Assembly (NCBI GenBank): GCA_943736015.1
Contig: OX031073.1
Location: 27,803,210 to 27,867,209, forward strand
DNA length: 64,000 nt
From: Tridacna crocea
Taxonomy: Eukaryota > Mollusca > Bivalvia > Cardiida > Cardiidae
Direction of reading: 5' to 3'
In this document: piece by piece, positions 33,172 through 44,285 of the stretch
How positions within the stretch are numbered: the stretch's first letter is position 1
Layout of the letters: each line of letters begins with the position of its first letter
Translations under genes and position numbers: made by a program
The notes under the pieces: generated by a model
Seen by the model: the letters and a program-made list of their open reading frames with translations, nothing else
The model's database searches: none
What the model was told of the DNA's origin: nothing

Positions 33172-34484
33172 AACAGGACCATGATGGTCCCATACCGCTC
33201 ACCTTAATACTAGGCAATTAAGGTTTAAAATAAAGATAAATTTTAGGTTCAAGGCCAAACGATAATGAAACAAGAGCAGCAAATTGTCGCAATTCGACTT
33301 GAGACTTCAAAGTTTCGTTCCAGACAAGTAAGAAATACTGTAAAAATGACAGTCAAAGTGGAATTACTCAAAATCCGTGCTAGGTAGAGTTATTGTTCTT
33401 GCAAACTGTACTCTGCGATATTGCAGCAAACATGCATACTAAATTTGAAGTCATTCTGTCTTGAGATGACAAAGTTATATTCCGGACAAGCAATAAATGC
33501 TATAAAAATGACATTCAATGGGCAATAAAAGACAGCATGAGGTGGAGTTACAGTTCTTGGTCACTGCCCTTCCAAATATTGCAACAAATAAGCATACCAA
33601 ATTTCAAGTCATTCCTACATAAGATCACAAAGATTTGCTCTGGACAAGCAAGAAATGCTATAGAAATTATGGTCAAAGGGGGAATAACGCGAAGAATTTT
33701 TCAACAATCATGCATATCAAATTTAAAGATGTTCAGGATTGAGATGACAAAGTTATGTTCCAAACGAGCAGAAAATGCTGTAAAAATATGATCAAAGGGA
33801 AATAACTCATAGACAGTATGAGGTAGATTCATGGTTCCTTCACACTACACTCTGTATTATTGCAACAAACACAAATGCCAAGTTTCAAGTTTATTTGACT
33901 GGAGATGACAAAATTATGCTCCAGACTAAGAGCTATTTTCAAAAACTTTCTTATTCAAGGGCAAATAATTCCAGTCGTTCCTGTCTGATTAGACCAATAA
34001 TCGAACTCTCAAAGATCTTAAAGTCAAATATATTTTGGCCAAGTTTGGTGCTGGTTGGTACATAATTGTAGATGCTACAGTGTAAACAGAGTCAAATATA
34101 GTAACTTTTCTAATTCAAGGGCAAATAATTTCAGTTGTTCCAGTCCGATTGGGCCCATAATCGAACTCATCGGAGAGATCTTATCGTCATACATATTTTG
34201 ACGGAGTTCGATGCTGATTGAAAAATATTTGTAGATGGTAGAGTGTAACAAATTCAAGGGCAAATAACTCTAGTTGTTCTGGTCCGATTAGACCCACAAT
34301 CGAAATCATCTGGGAACTTATGGTCATATATACTTTGACCAAGTTTGATGCAGATTGGTTGATATTTGTAGATGCTTAAGTGTAAACAAAGAAATGTGAA
34401 CGGATGGACGGACGACGGACGCCGACGGACGATGAGTGATCGCAATAGCTCACTCTGAGCACTTCGTGCTAAGGTGGGCTAAAA
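33172..34484 (+). mobile_element. pearl/Helentron-like element
   Basis: 5' hairpin GGACC-ATGAT-GGTCC (33176-33190). Diverged core repeats of about 155-160 bp sharing TTGCAACAAA and ATGACAAAGTTAT. GGACGGACGACGGACG near 34405, a 3' hairpin AGCAC-TTC-GTGCT (34458-34470) and GGGCTAAAA at the end. No coding. Confidence 0.7.
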
Positions 34485-34489
34485 AGACA

Positions 34490-34700
34490 GAGCGACTTGA
34501 CAACTTTTACCTGTGTAGTTTTTAGGGTCACTTTTCTGTCACCTACTGTACAAGAACAGATTGTCATCTTCGCAATAATGCCCATACTTTTAAATGGTAT
34601 GATACGAGTTTACATGGATCTTATTACATGTACTGCCTACTTTTGTGCTCTACTGAAATCTTGGAAAATTGATTATTTCACATTCTAACATGACACGTGA
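34490..34700 (+). mobile_element. Family R repeat fragment
   Basis: ACAGATTGTCATCTTCGCAATAA and CCATACTTTTAAATGG match 41690-41740 and 54000-54045. Confidence 0.5.
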
Positions 34701-34732
34701 ATTTGTCACTATAGCCACAGTGCAACGAAAGC

Positions 34733-34905
34733 GTGGTAAAATTAAGAAATAATCTTCTTTCTACCGTGTTTATCGTTCAATATAGCACAATTGTGAGTTA
34801 TGAGGCACAATAAATAATCCACAAGGACGATAGCCCGAGTGGTTTATTCATTGCGTCTCATAACTCACAACGCAGGTTTTTAGAACGCATAAAGATAGTG
34901 GACCC
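34733..34905. mobile_element. Family K palindromic element
   Basis: GTGAGTTATGAGGCACAATA and the complement TTGCGTCTCATAACTCAC enclose AATCCAC...GTGGTTTATT. Confidence 0.65.
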
Positions 34906-34915
34906 GTAATATATA

Positions 34916-35362
34916 GAGGATATTTGTTTTTTTCGGTGAAAGATCGAAATTTATTTCATCGAGTGGACACCATCGGTAATATTTTCACGAGTGGCGCAGC
35001 CACGAGTGAAAATATTACCGATGGTGTTCACAAGATGAAATAAATTTCGATCTTTCACCGAAAAAAACAAATATGCTATTTATTTTATGCTTTTAATCCT
35101 TTCTGGGAGGAGCTTTATAAAAAATCAGTACAGTTCTATTGCCTTATTCCCCGTGGCGTACCCCTCCCACATAGCAACGTTACGTCAAGCGCGTGAAATG
35201 TAAGGTATATGACGTCATATTTCCCATCTGGTTGTTAGGCACGCGCAATTTACCTAGGCAACAAGAACGTGAAAATCGGTATTTTCACTGGTGGTACCAG
35301 TGTAAGATCGAAAAATATTTTCACTGCTATTTCTTAATATCCTACCGGAAAGCATGAAATAA
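34916..35362 (+). mobile_element. Family G element, intact CRE
   Basis: Long palindrome (GATCGAAATTTATTTCATCG ... complement) then a tail with TGACGTCA at 35210-35217. Inserted in family S sequence (CCCGTAAT before, GGCTATTTCAAC after). Confidence 0.72.
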
Positions 35363-35564
35363 TAAATGGCTATTTCAACTATTATATTATCCTACGAAAT
35401 TTGCTATGATCAAAAATGAGTATTATAGTACTACTTTCACCGAGGCATTTTTTTTCCTTCTTAGAACATTACAAAGGGGTATAATAATTACCTCCCTATT
35501 CTGGACACTAACAAAAGCATCAACAAATAGTTTCAAGATAGACATCAAAAGAATTTCTGATCGT
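35363..35564 (+). mobile_element. Family S repeat, right part
   Basis: ATTACCTCCCTATTCTGG, ACTAACAAAAGCATCAAC and GAATTTCTGATCG match 17601-17880. Confidence 0.6.
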
Positions 35565-35622
35565 TTAACCCTTTCCCAAACAACCCCTGGTTTTTACGGG
35601 TCTAGAATAGTAGCCTTTTGAA

Positions 35623-35891
35623 TGAATAGAATGAATAGCGTTTTAAGGCCCGTCGACAACTTAAGTCATATTGGGCGCACTTACTTAGTAAACAATAATG
35701 CGAGGTGAAAATAACATACATGTGCAACAACATGAGACAAACATGATAAATGAGGAATGGAAGAAACACAAAATTACACCCCTTTTGTCGCCTTTTACGA
35801 CATGCATGCTGTCACTTTTGTTCCGCCAGATGAAATGGCAGATATGACGATCGCGGGACTGCAGTGGTTTATTCTTATACCCCCGATTAAA
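35623..35891 (-). mobile_element. Retroposon with (ATTC)n tail, nested
   Basis: Flanked by AGTAGCCTTTTGAA (35609-35622, 35892-35905). Reversed copy of 2062-2269, 60 bp longer at its 5' end. The GAAT-type tail is at 35623-35640. Confidence 0.8.
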
Positions 35892-36045
35892 AGTAGCCTT
35901 TTGAAAACATTGTGGGAAAAGAAGAAAATGCTGGTAACCAGCATTTTCTCCTTTTCCCACAAAGTTTTATACCCTGTCATAGACAGAAATCATCTTTTCA
36001 GCAAGAGTTGAATTGTCGTCTGCAAATGCTTTCAATTTGGTCTAG

Positions 36046-36309
36046 CCCGCCCGGGTGGCTCAGTGGTGAGCGTGTTGGACTCATGATCTGGTGGTTGTGA
36101 GTTCGATACCCGGTTGAGGCGAACTTTCTTTCCGGCGTAATTTCGCTTCTCACCTCTGCTGAAGCATGTGAGAAAAGTAGTCGGTGGCTTTGGAAAGAAA
36201 GTTGTGTTAGTACCGGTGTGAGAAAGCCAGGAAACACGTGTGCGTCACCGACCGCCATGATATGACCTCAGCTGTTAAAGTGGCGTTAAACTCCAATACA
36301 ACCAACCAA
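36046..36309 (+). mobile_element. tRNA-derived SINE, complete, nested
   Basis: 264 bp between perfect 15-bp duplications TTCAATTTGGTCTAG (36031-36045, 36310-36324). Head with GGTGGCTCAGTGGTGAGC and AGTTCGATACC. Ends GGCGTTAAACTCCAATACAA with a CAACCAA tail. Confidence 0.88.
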
Positions 36310-36499
36310 TTCAATTTGGTCTAGTCCAAAAGTTTGTCGTTAGGGAAAGGGTTAAGATGTGCAAAACTATTACATCAGTTTAAATCCGTATTTATGAACT
36401 ATCAAGAAATTTTATTCCATGCTGCACTAGAAGTTTGACGGGTCTACCACCTTAAGAATACAAATACTGTTTCAGTAATATGTACAAGTCTATGTGCCA

Positions 36500-36706
36500 C
36501 GCTCTGGCAAATTGGGACTAAATACGTCTTCGTAATAAATGATAAAGTAAGTCAATACATGATAATGGATGGATAATTTCCGTTTTATCTAACAACTGAT
36601 TGAATCCTCGGGTAAATTGGTCCTTAAACTTGCAGAAAATTTATCCAAACCAACCCGGAGGGTAAACTGCGCGTACTGCCATGGAACCTTAATTTTCGCA
36701 TATGCA
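36500..36706 (+). mobile_element. Family E remnant
   Basis: Arms GGTCCTTAAACTTGCAGAAA and TTTTCGCATATGCATTAA. The central palindrome is worn (GGTAAACTGCGCGTACTGCC). Confidence 0.45.
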
Positions 36707-36936
36707 TTAACTCTTTACCAGTCCTGACTTTTATTGACCCTGAGGAAGAAGCCTTTTTGAAAACATTGTGGAAAAAAAAGAGAAAATGCTGGGAACCAGC
36801 ATTTTCTCTTTTTGTTCCGCAACGTTTTCTGCTCTATCACTGGAAAATTGAGTCATCCTTGCCACCTTTAATTTGTCAACTGCAATTGCTTTTAATCTGG
36901 ACCCGTCCAATCTTTTTTTGTTTGGTAACGAATTTA
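36707..36936 (+). mobile_element. TTAA MITE, family B, diverged
   Basis: TTAACTCTTTACC at the left, hairpin AGAGAAAATGCTGGGAACCA with its complement. The right end has decayed to GGTAACGAATTTAG. It ends about 30 bases from the sulfotransferase stop codon. Confidence 0.7.
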
Positions 36937-36965
36937 GCCCTCCGTTCACAAAGTATGGCTCGTAT

Positions 36966-38253
36966 CTACCCTGTTCTCTGTAATGGGCTTTTATGAAGAA
37001 CGACTGGCTTCTTTCTACCCAACTCGCTCCCTTGAAGCTCCCTAAGATGTCGAATAAAAGCCAACTCGTCCATCGTCATAAATTTACAATCGTCTCTAGA
37101 AACAATAATCTCTTGGTTCCACTCTGTTCTGGAAATCGTCAGGGAACCAGGGACTTCCGGTTGTTTACAGAAAGTATAAACAAGTTGTAGAGCGTTTTTG
37201 TAATTCAACACTTCAGAATAAATATCATCGCTCTCCATTTCAAACAATTTCCAGAATCGCTCGTAAAAGAAATTGTAGACAGCATAATCTAAAGCGTTCC
37301 GCTTCTTGAAAAGTTCAATGTCGTTCGGAGTCAAGTCCGCCATACTTCGGCCTTTTCCGTAAACGTTGTTTGAAATGAATAAAATATCTTGCAATTTCCA
37401 ATTTAAGAATCGTTTCATTAGTATGAGAGATTCTTCAAAATACTCGACAAGAATAACTAGTCTAAACTGTCCGTCCAGTTCCGTTAATTTTTCTCGCACA
37501 CTTTTTCTGTTGGCCGCGAAACCAAAGTCTCGCGCCATCACGTTTTTCGTATATGTAAACAAACCTCTGTCGTAAACTTCCGGTTTCCGGATGAGATTTT
37601 GTAGTTTATTTCCCGGCACTTTGCCAAGGTATGGAATCATCTGCGATGCTTGAGTGTAAAAATTCACGGCAGAAATGAATACCGTTAATGGATTTCGAAC
37701 GATACCAATGTAAACCGTGTCATTTGGCAACAAAGATGAGTACAGATCGTGATTGAAAACACCATGGTTACATAAAATATCATATCCCGACCTTTTTGTC
37801 GGTTTCACAAGAGGAATATGTCTGCCGTATTCTCTTGAGAAATAGTTTGGATGTTCAGTGAACACGAACGTCAAATTCCTTTTTAAACCAAACCGGAAGA
37901 AGATATTTTGCATGGTTGTCGAAGCAGCCTTATGCACTTTTAAAAATCCAATATGTCTTACTTCTTCATTTGTATTCCTCACATCTTTTGAATTCTCATG
38001 CTGGTCGTTGTCTTCTAATTTTCGCAATTTTAACTCACCACCAGAATAAGTGTTTACTGATTTTGATTCGTCTGACATGGCGGACAGCCATGAAAAGTGG
38101 TCATGATTGTCACGTGACCTAATTACTTCTACTCCAGATTCCTTGTCCTTTTCAATAATACGGTTTGCACTTAGCTCTGGCTTCTGATGTGATATCGATG
38201 AACCGTTGTGAAATATAAGATACGCACTGGCTGAAAAGGTGATCAGGAAAAAC
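36966..38253 (-). CDS. Galactose-3-O-sulfotransferase-like enzyme (large 3' exon)
   Basis: Type II Golgi sulfotransferase of the galactosylceramide / galactose-3-O-sulfotransferase family, expected to move sulfate from PAPS to galactose on glycolipids or glycans. The ORF is open for 436 codons from an ATG at 38276, but a CTTTCAG acceptor at 38260-38254 lies inside it. The real exon probably starts at 38253 with the start codon on an unseen upstream exon. A hydrophobic signal anchor (FFLITFSASAYLIF, residues 9-22) comes first, then a stem to about residue 105. The 5'-phosphosulfate loop is LKVHKAASTTMQN (112-124; family LKTHKTAGST) and the 3'-phosphate loop is VYIGIVRNPLTVFIS (188-202). Later family blocks include LVILVEYFEESLILMKR (273-289) and RNALDYAVYNFF (326-337). 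Sequons are NLT (134) and NDT (185). It ends in TAG. The acceptor sugar is not predictable. Confidence 0.87.
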
Positions 38254-38321
38254 CTGAAAGAAAAATAATCATACAAAAATTAATAGATAATTATCCTCAG
38301 TCTTTTTTGCAGTTCAGAAAA

Positions 38322-38520
38322 CCTCGGTCTGTATGCACAAACTATCCTTAGTATTCATGTCCTAGATTGTCTAAATTTGAAAGTAGCATGAATTCTGATT
38401 GACTAAACCTAATGGTTTAGCCAATCGGAACTCAGGTTCCTTTTAAAGTTAGAAAATCCTGGAGAATCAGATTGAGAAATTCATATGAGTTGTTAGTGAA
38501 TACGGATTCCGTGCCTACAA
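38322..38520. mobile_element. Family Q palindromic element, diverged
   Basis: Centre ATTCTGATTGACTAAACCTA-ATGGTTTAGCCAATCGGAAC. It lies in the intron just upstream of the sulfotransferase exon. Confidence 0.55.
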
Positions 38521-39370
38521 GAATATTGTCTTCACCTTATCACAACTATTGCTGGAATCTTAAATTTTAGGACTTACCAAGTGATTGAATGAAACGCTTC
38601 GTATACATAAGTGTGATGACGGACGCTTGAAATTTTCATAGCGCTGAGAACGCTGAAGTGGTAATTGTCAAGGAAGCCATTATGTGGAATTAATGATTTA
38701 GAAAAAAATATTATTCTAATATTGGCTTTGAAATCGATCTAGTAAGCACATGAAAACTTTTTTCGTTGAAGGAGAGAACTCATGACAAATTTAGAATTAT
38801 TTGTGTATTGGTGGTCTCCCTTTGATTAGAAGGGATCAAGTTTAACGTCCCTTGACGACAGGATGCATGATGAATAGACAGAGAAACCATGAGATTATAT
38901 CGAATGATATCAAGTTTATACCTGAAAACTATTATTTTTAAATATCTTTGGCCGTTAACTTTTTATTCCAAACATTACAATCAATTATTTCGATCTCGAA
39001 ATATTCATCCCCAATCAAATGAAGAAGCTCCAAATCATGGGATGAACAAGCCATGGGACGAACTGCTTTTGGAACGAAAAAGCCCAGGACTGATCGATCA
39101 GTATATAAATTGTGTATCACTGCGCCCGTAGAAGGCTATGAGTGAGTGAAGCTATTTTCAGTCAAAAATTTGTATAGCCACGATAGCCTCACCCACTGGA
39201 TTTTAACATGCCATCTCCAATTACATAATTTTATCTGAGTGCAACCGAAAAACGTTTTTGTCTGAGACAAATTGAGTTTAATTGTGTTTCTTTCCTTCGG
39301 CTTTGCACAAAATACCATATATGGTTTTCAAAATTCAATCCAGAACTTATGCTGATATTGTCTTTGACAA
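38521..39370. other. Unassigned sequence upstream of the sulfotransferase exon
   Basis: No convincing upstream coding exon. An 80-codon + strand ORF at 38889-39131 has no splice support. Confidence 0.35.
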
Positions 39371-39377
39371 ATACCAC

Positions 39378-40975
39378 AACAAGAGGGCCAAGATGGCCCT
39401 GGATCGCTCACCTGAGTTTTGAGATGACCATAGCCTATATTTTTTTTTTTTTTTTTTTGAGGTATTGAAACATTGAAACCAAATTTATAATTTTGCTAAG
39501 CAATTTTCAAAAGGTCACCTGTAAAATTCATTTCCAAATCTGACCATCAGTTTCAAAAAGAAAAATTTTTAAGAATTCTTCATTTCTGTATAAGAGCAAG
39601 TATCCCCCATCCACGAGAGCCATGTTTCTTGATGGATCAAAATTTACGAACAAGTTTTGAAAAGGGTCACCCAAGGAACATTTCGGAAAATTTCTTTTAA
39701 AATCTGACCAGGGGTTTCAGAGAAAGAGAATTTTCAAGAATATCATCATGTCCATATAGTGCAAGTAGCTCCCATTCACAAAAGCAAGGATCACCCAAGG
39801 AACATCTCTGTCAAATTATTTTAAAATCTGACTAGGGGTTTCAGAGAAAAAGAATTTTCACGAATTTCTTCATTTCCATATAGTGCAAGTAGCCCCCATT
39901 CACCAGAGCCATGTTTCTTCATGGATCAAAATTTTGTGAACAGTTTTTGAAAAGGGTCACCCAAGGATCATCACTGTGAAATCATTTTAAAATCTGTCCA
40001 GCCGTTTCAGAGAAGAAGAATTTTTAAAAATTTCTTTATTTCCCTATAGTGCAAGTAGCCCCCATTCACCAGAGCCATGTTTCTTGACGGATTAAAATTT
40101 TGTGAACACTTTTTGAAAAGGGTCACCCAAGGAATATCCCAGAGAAATTATTTCAAAATCTGACCAGTGGTTTCAGAGAAGAAAACATTTTAAGAATTTC
40201 CTCATTTCCCAATAGTGCAAGAAGCCCCCATTCACCAGAGCCATGTTTCTTGACGGATCAAAATTTCGCGAACAATTTTTGAAAAGGGTCACCCAAGGAA
40301 CATCTCTGTGAAATTATTTCAAAATCTGACCAGCGGTTTCGGAGAAGAAGATTTTTTAAGAATTCCTTCATTTCAATATAGTGCAAGTAGCCCCCGTTCA
40401 CCAGAGCCACATTTTTTGACGGATCAAAATTTCACGAACAATTTTTGAAAAGGGTCACCCAAGGAACATATCTGTGAAATTATTTCAAAATCCAACCAGC
40501 GGTTTCAGAGAAGAAGATTTTTTAAGAATTCCTTCATTTCTGTATAGTGCAAGTAGCCCCCATTCACCAAAGCCACAATTTTTGACGGATCAAAATTTCA
40601 CGAACAATTTTTGAAAAGGGTCACCCAAGGAACATATCTGTGAAATTATTTCAAAATCCGACCAGCGGTTTCAGAGGAGAAGATTTTTAAAGAATTTGCT
40701 AAAAAATTCCATTTCGTTGCCATGGCAACCAGAGTTTTTGACGGAATCAAATTCTGTGAACAATTTTTAAAGAGGGCCTCCCAAGAAACATTCCTGCCAA
40801 GTTTGGTCCAAATTGGCCCAGCGGTTTAGGAGGAGTTGATGTTTAAAGAATTGTTGACGACGCACGACGCACGACGCACGACGGACGACGCACGACGCAC
40901 GACGGACGACGGACGACGGACACCCAGTGACCCTAAAAGCTCCCCTTGAGCACGTTGTGCTCAGGTGAGCTAAAA
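39378..40975 (+). mobile_element. pearl/Helentron-like element, most complete copy
   Basis: 5' AACAAGAGGGCC with hairpin GGGCC-AAGAT-GGCCC. Core of about eight units of 166 bp. Then GTTGCCATGGCAACC, a run of ACGACGCACGACGGACG (40857-40922), 3' hairpin TGAGCAC-GTT-GTGCTCA (40947-40963) and GAGCTAAAA. Confidence 0.78.
39560..40700. repeat. Tandem core, about 166-bp unit
   Basis: GTGCAAGTAGCCCCCATTCA recurs near 39761, 39882, 40051, 40217, 40383 and 40549. One unit is shortened by about 45 bp. Confidence 0.85.
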
Positions 40976-41514
40976 ACTCATGCAATCATTGACCGTTGAA
41001 ATAAAAACTCAGTCTAAATTAAAAATGCCTAGTGCATACAAACCATGGTTATGTCTGACCGTAAGCAAACAGTTAGAAATGGTAAAAGCTGCAATACTTT
41101 TTTTTCCAATGGCCAAATGATCCTTTTTCAAATAAAATTTTCCATGGTAACCGCGAAAAAATATAGTCCTTTAGGTAATTCGCACAGCATTTAGTCATTC
41201 GTAGATTTTTGCCCACACATTCGGCGCGCAATTACTGGTGTAGTTCTCAGGAAGCAGAGTCGAGAGAGATTATCCTAAGTTGTAAGAACTTGTTTCTCAA
41301 TCGATGTAAAATAAATATATTTAAACTAAACTAATTCGTAGGTTTTTAAGTAAATACACGGAAACACCAGAGACTTATTCAGTCAACGAAAAAGGTCATC
41401 CTTGATGTAACAATAACATCATCCTTTCAAACACTGAAAAGACCTGTTCAAACAAAAATACCAAAGCATACGTTCTAATACATTTAAACTTTAAGTATAA
41501 CATTTAAAAGTATG
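40976..41514. other. Intergenic sequence, nothing recognised
   Basis: No repeat shared within the window and no exon-like ORF. Confidence 0.4.
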
Positions 41515-41930
41515 GAAATCATTGTGAAGATGGCTGTCTGTTATTGTGTGAACGGGTCACGTGTCAGTTGCTGACAGGAAACTCAATTTTAAATCAGCCA
41601 AAAAGTAAACAAAAGGCATCGCTTACTGGCAGGTTTTATCCTAGTTTTGTAACTAATTTCTCTGTCAGCAACTAACACTTGGACCGACCGTATTATGATA
41701 GATCGTCATCCTCACAATAATTCCATACTTTTATTTGGAAGGATATAAATTCAAACGCACTGTTAATTCAGTTTTCTTTACTTTTTGGCTTTATTGTTAC
41801 ACTAATTTTCTCCGAGCAGCTGAAGTCTTCAACAAAAGACAACATTTTAGACGGATCAGTAAAGGAATCAAGTGCAGACGAGAAATTCAATGTGTTTTAC
41901 ATGGTGGCATTTGTCTTTGAAATGTGCATA
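41515..41930 (+). mobile_element. Family R repeat
   Basis: CAACTAACACTTGGACCGAC, ATCGTCATCCTCACAATAAT and AATTCAAACGCACTGTTAAT match 54840-54980 and 53975-54100. Confidence 0.55.
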
Positions 41931-41990
41931 ACTATTGTGGCAAAAGGAGAATATGCAGGTTAATATTGTGGGAAAAGGAGAATATGCTGG

Positions 41991-42202
41991 TTAACCCCTT
42001 CCCAATAGAACAAATTGAAAGCATTTGCAGACGAAATTTCAACTCTTGCTGAAAAGATAATTTCTGTCTATGATGGGGTGGAAAATATTGTGGGAAAAGG
42101 AGAAAATGCTGGTTACCAGCATTTTCTCCTTTTCCCACAATGTTTTCAAAAGGCTACTATTCCAGACCCGTAAAAACCAGGGATTGTTTGGGAAAGGGTT
42201 AA
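41991..42202 (+). mobile_element. TTAA MITE, family A (212 bp)
   Basis: TTAACCCCTTCCCAATAG to GTTTGGGAAAGGGTTAA. The hairpin is intact and about 17 bp is lost from the left arm. A shorter hairpin fragment lies just before it (41933-41990). Confidence 0.8.
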
Positions 42203-42420
42203 TACGACTAACAGTCGGAGAGGAGGTGGGGGGAAGCATAGATCATATGGGCAGCCAGTGGCTGAGATAGATAAATGAAAATTTAGCATTCTTCTACAAA
42301 AGAGAGGCTCTTCACATGGAGTATGACAGTATCTCGACCAACTGCTATGTACAAAATGTACTTGACATTTGTGTTTAAGTATTTCCTGTGCTATTTAGAC
42401 TAACTGGAGTGGTTTTGAAC

Positions 42421-42783
42421 TTTAATTACACTTTTCCCACTTTTAACGTCCCTGAGGGAGATGTCCATAGAAAACATTGTGGGGAAAAAGAGAAAATGTT
42501 GCTAACAAGCATTTTCTCCTTTTCTTACAATGTTTTCTATTCCTATCAAAGACAAAAAATCATCTTTTGATTCACATTAAAATTGGCTCCTGTGAATGCT
42601 CTCTGTTCGGACGAATCTATATTTTTCTCACTGAAAATTGAAATTTAGCTTGGGAAGGGTAGAAAACATTGTGGAAAGGGAGAACATAATGGTTACCAGC
42701 ATTTTCTCCTTTTTTCCACTAGGTATTCAAAAAGTTTCCCTCTTAGGGTCGTTCAAAGTCGGGATTGTGTGGTGAAGAGTTAA
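42421..42783 (+). mobile_element. Two fused, diverged TTAA MITEs
   Basis: Two hairpins (about 42470-42536 and 42660-42727) share arms with family B. The right end is GTGGTGAAGAGTTAA. Confidence 0.6.
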
Positions 42784-42894
42784 GAGAAAATATCGGAGAT
42801 ATTTTACATTGAAAAAAACAGATGCCTATAGATACAAGGAGTTTCTTTTGACGCAAAGATGCGCCATTGTTATTCCACATTTTTTTCACAATGT

Positions 42895-43080
42895 TTCTGT
42901 CCATGCATTCAATAAACCAAAGCTGTGAGTTATGGGGCACAATAAATAATCCACGAGGGCGATACCCCCAAGTGGTTTCTTCATTGCGGCTCATGTCTCA
43001 CAAATTGATTTATTGAGTAAAGAATGACGTCACTCTACTATCTAGAATGACGTCACTCTATATAGAATGACGCAGTTTTT
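42895..43080. mobile_element. Family K element with two CRE-like sites
   Basis: GTGAGTTATGGGGCACAATA palindrome, then GAATGACGTCACTCTA twice at 43024-43065. Confidence 0.6.
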
Positions 43081-43179
43081 ACCGATGCATAAACTATTGC
43101 CTTTGACTACAAATCGATTCTGTGACTGAAAAGTGACACCTGAATAGTCTTACGACCAAAATCCGAAACAAAAACAGAA

Positions 43180-43345
43180 ATGAACAAATGCATGGCAGAA
43201 ATAAGGGACCGGGTAGGATTCGAACACTAGACCGCCCGGACGAAAGGGTAGGCCAATACCTGAACCGCTGAGCCAAAGAACCGGCGCAGTTATAAGATAT
43301 TGTATTTAAATCATGCATGAAGGATTGGTCTCTCGTAACACACCC
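43180..43345 (-). mobile_element. SINE family N
   Basis: Reversed tRNA-like head: GGATTCGAACAC (B box) at 43217 and AACCGCTGAGCCAAAGAACC at 43262. The ATGCATGAAGG body follows. Confidence 0.65.
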
Positions 43346-43422
43346 TGTCTTAAAGTCATCATTTATTGATGAATGAAAGCCTTATTAGGCACAAAGTCCG
43401 TTTTTTTTTACAATAAATGGGA

Positions 43423-43632
43423 TTAACTTATTACCAGACGACAAAATTTTAGACTGGTTCAAATTGAAAGCATTTGCAGACGACGAAATAAAGTTATTTC
43501 TGGGAAGGGTAGAAAACACTGTGGGAAAAGGAGAAAATGCTGGTTACCAGCATTTTCTCCTTTTCCTACAGTGTTTTCAAAAGGCTTCTTTCTAAGGTCG
43601 TCAAAAGTAGGGACTGTGTGGTAATGGGTTAA
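43423..43632 (+). mobile_element. TTAA MITE, family B (210 bp)
   Basis: TTAACTTATTACCAGACGAC to GTGTGGTAATGGGTTAA with an intact hairpin. Confidence 0.8.
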
Positions 43633-43689
43633 TGGCTCAATGGCCAATCCCGGGACAGCCCCCATCTTTCGTACACGAAAGTTCGCAAA

Positions 43690-44146
43690 CAAATGCAGAG
43701 CTCAAATACAAACCGCATCTGGCAGGATTCGAATCTATTAAGGGGCAAATACCCTCGTTTTTCGAGGTCTAGAATACCAATAAGTTATAACCACTAAGCA
43801 AAAGAGAATTCTCCCTGACGCAGTTGTCAGGTCTTGTATTTGAATCGGGACGAAGCCATGCATGAAGGAGTTGTCTCCCGTAACAATGCTTGTAAGTTTT
43901 TAAAAGGCAGACTCGCATGGAATGCCTTACACAAAAGCAGACGCTGCTGTGAAGATCCATGCAGTCTCTTTTGTTGAAGTGAAGCTGCACCATTGCTCTC
44001 CCACTACCATTCAACTGAACACATATCGATTGATTGCTATTTTTTCTATGTGAAACATAGGACATAAATTATGTAAGTCAACGAGCTTTGGTGTTGGTAT
44101 AACTGAAATAATGTTGAAAGTGGCGTCAAACACCACTCACTCTGAC
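43690..44146 (-). mobile_element. SINE family N, diverged, plus a SINE tail
   Basis: GGATTCGAATCTATTAAGG and GACGAAGCCATGCATGAAGG identify family N. A + strand SINE tail (GTTGAAAGTGGCGTCAAACA) lies at 44115-44140. Confidence 0.5.
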
Positions 44147-44285
44147 ATTCAACTTAAAAGCCTCCTGGCACAATCGCAATGTTTCTATCATTGCACAAAC
44201 AAACCATTGCCATGGACTACAAATTGAATCCGTGGCTGAAAAAATAACACCTAAATTAACACGGCGTAAGTTTTTAAACTATTAC

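Larger units (their letters stand above)
35565..36355 (+). mobile_element. TTAA MITE, family A, carrying two nested retroposons
   Basis: Starts TTAACCCTTTCCCAAAC and ends GGGAAAGGGTTAA. Total 791 bp. Removing the retroposon plus 14-bp duplication (283 bp) and the SINE plus 15-bp duplication (279 bp) leaves exactly 229 bp, the length of clean copies. Confidence 0.88.

Noticed and set aside
38889..39131. 80-codon ORF upstream of the sulfotransferase, considered as its first exon
   Set aside because: It is on the wrong strand for that gene and lacks splice signals.
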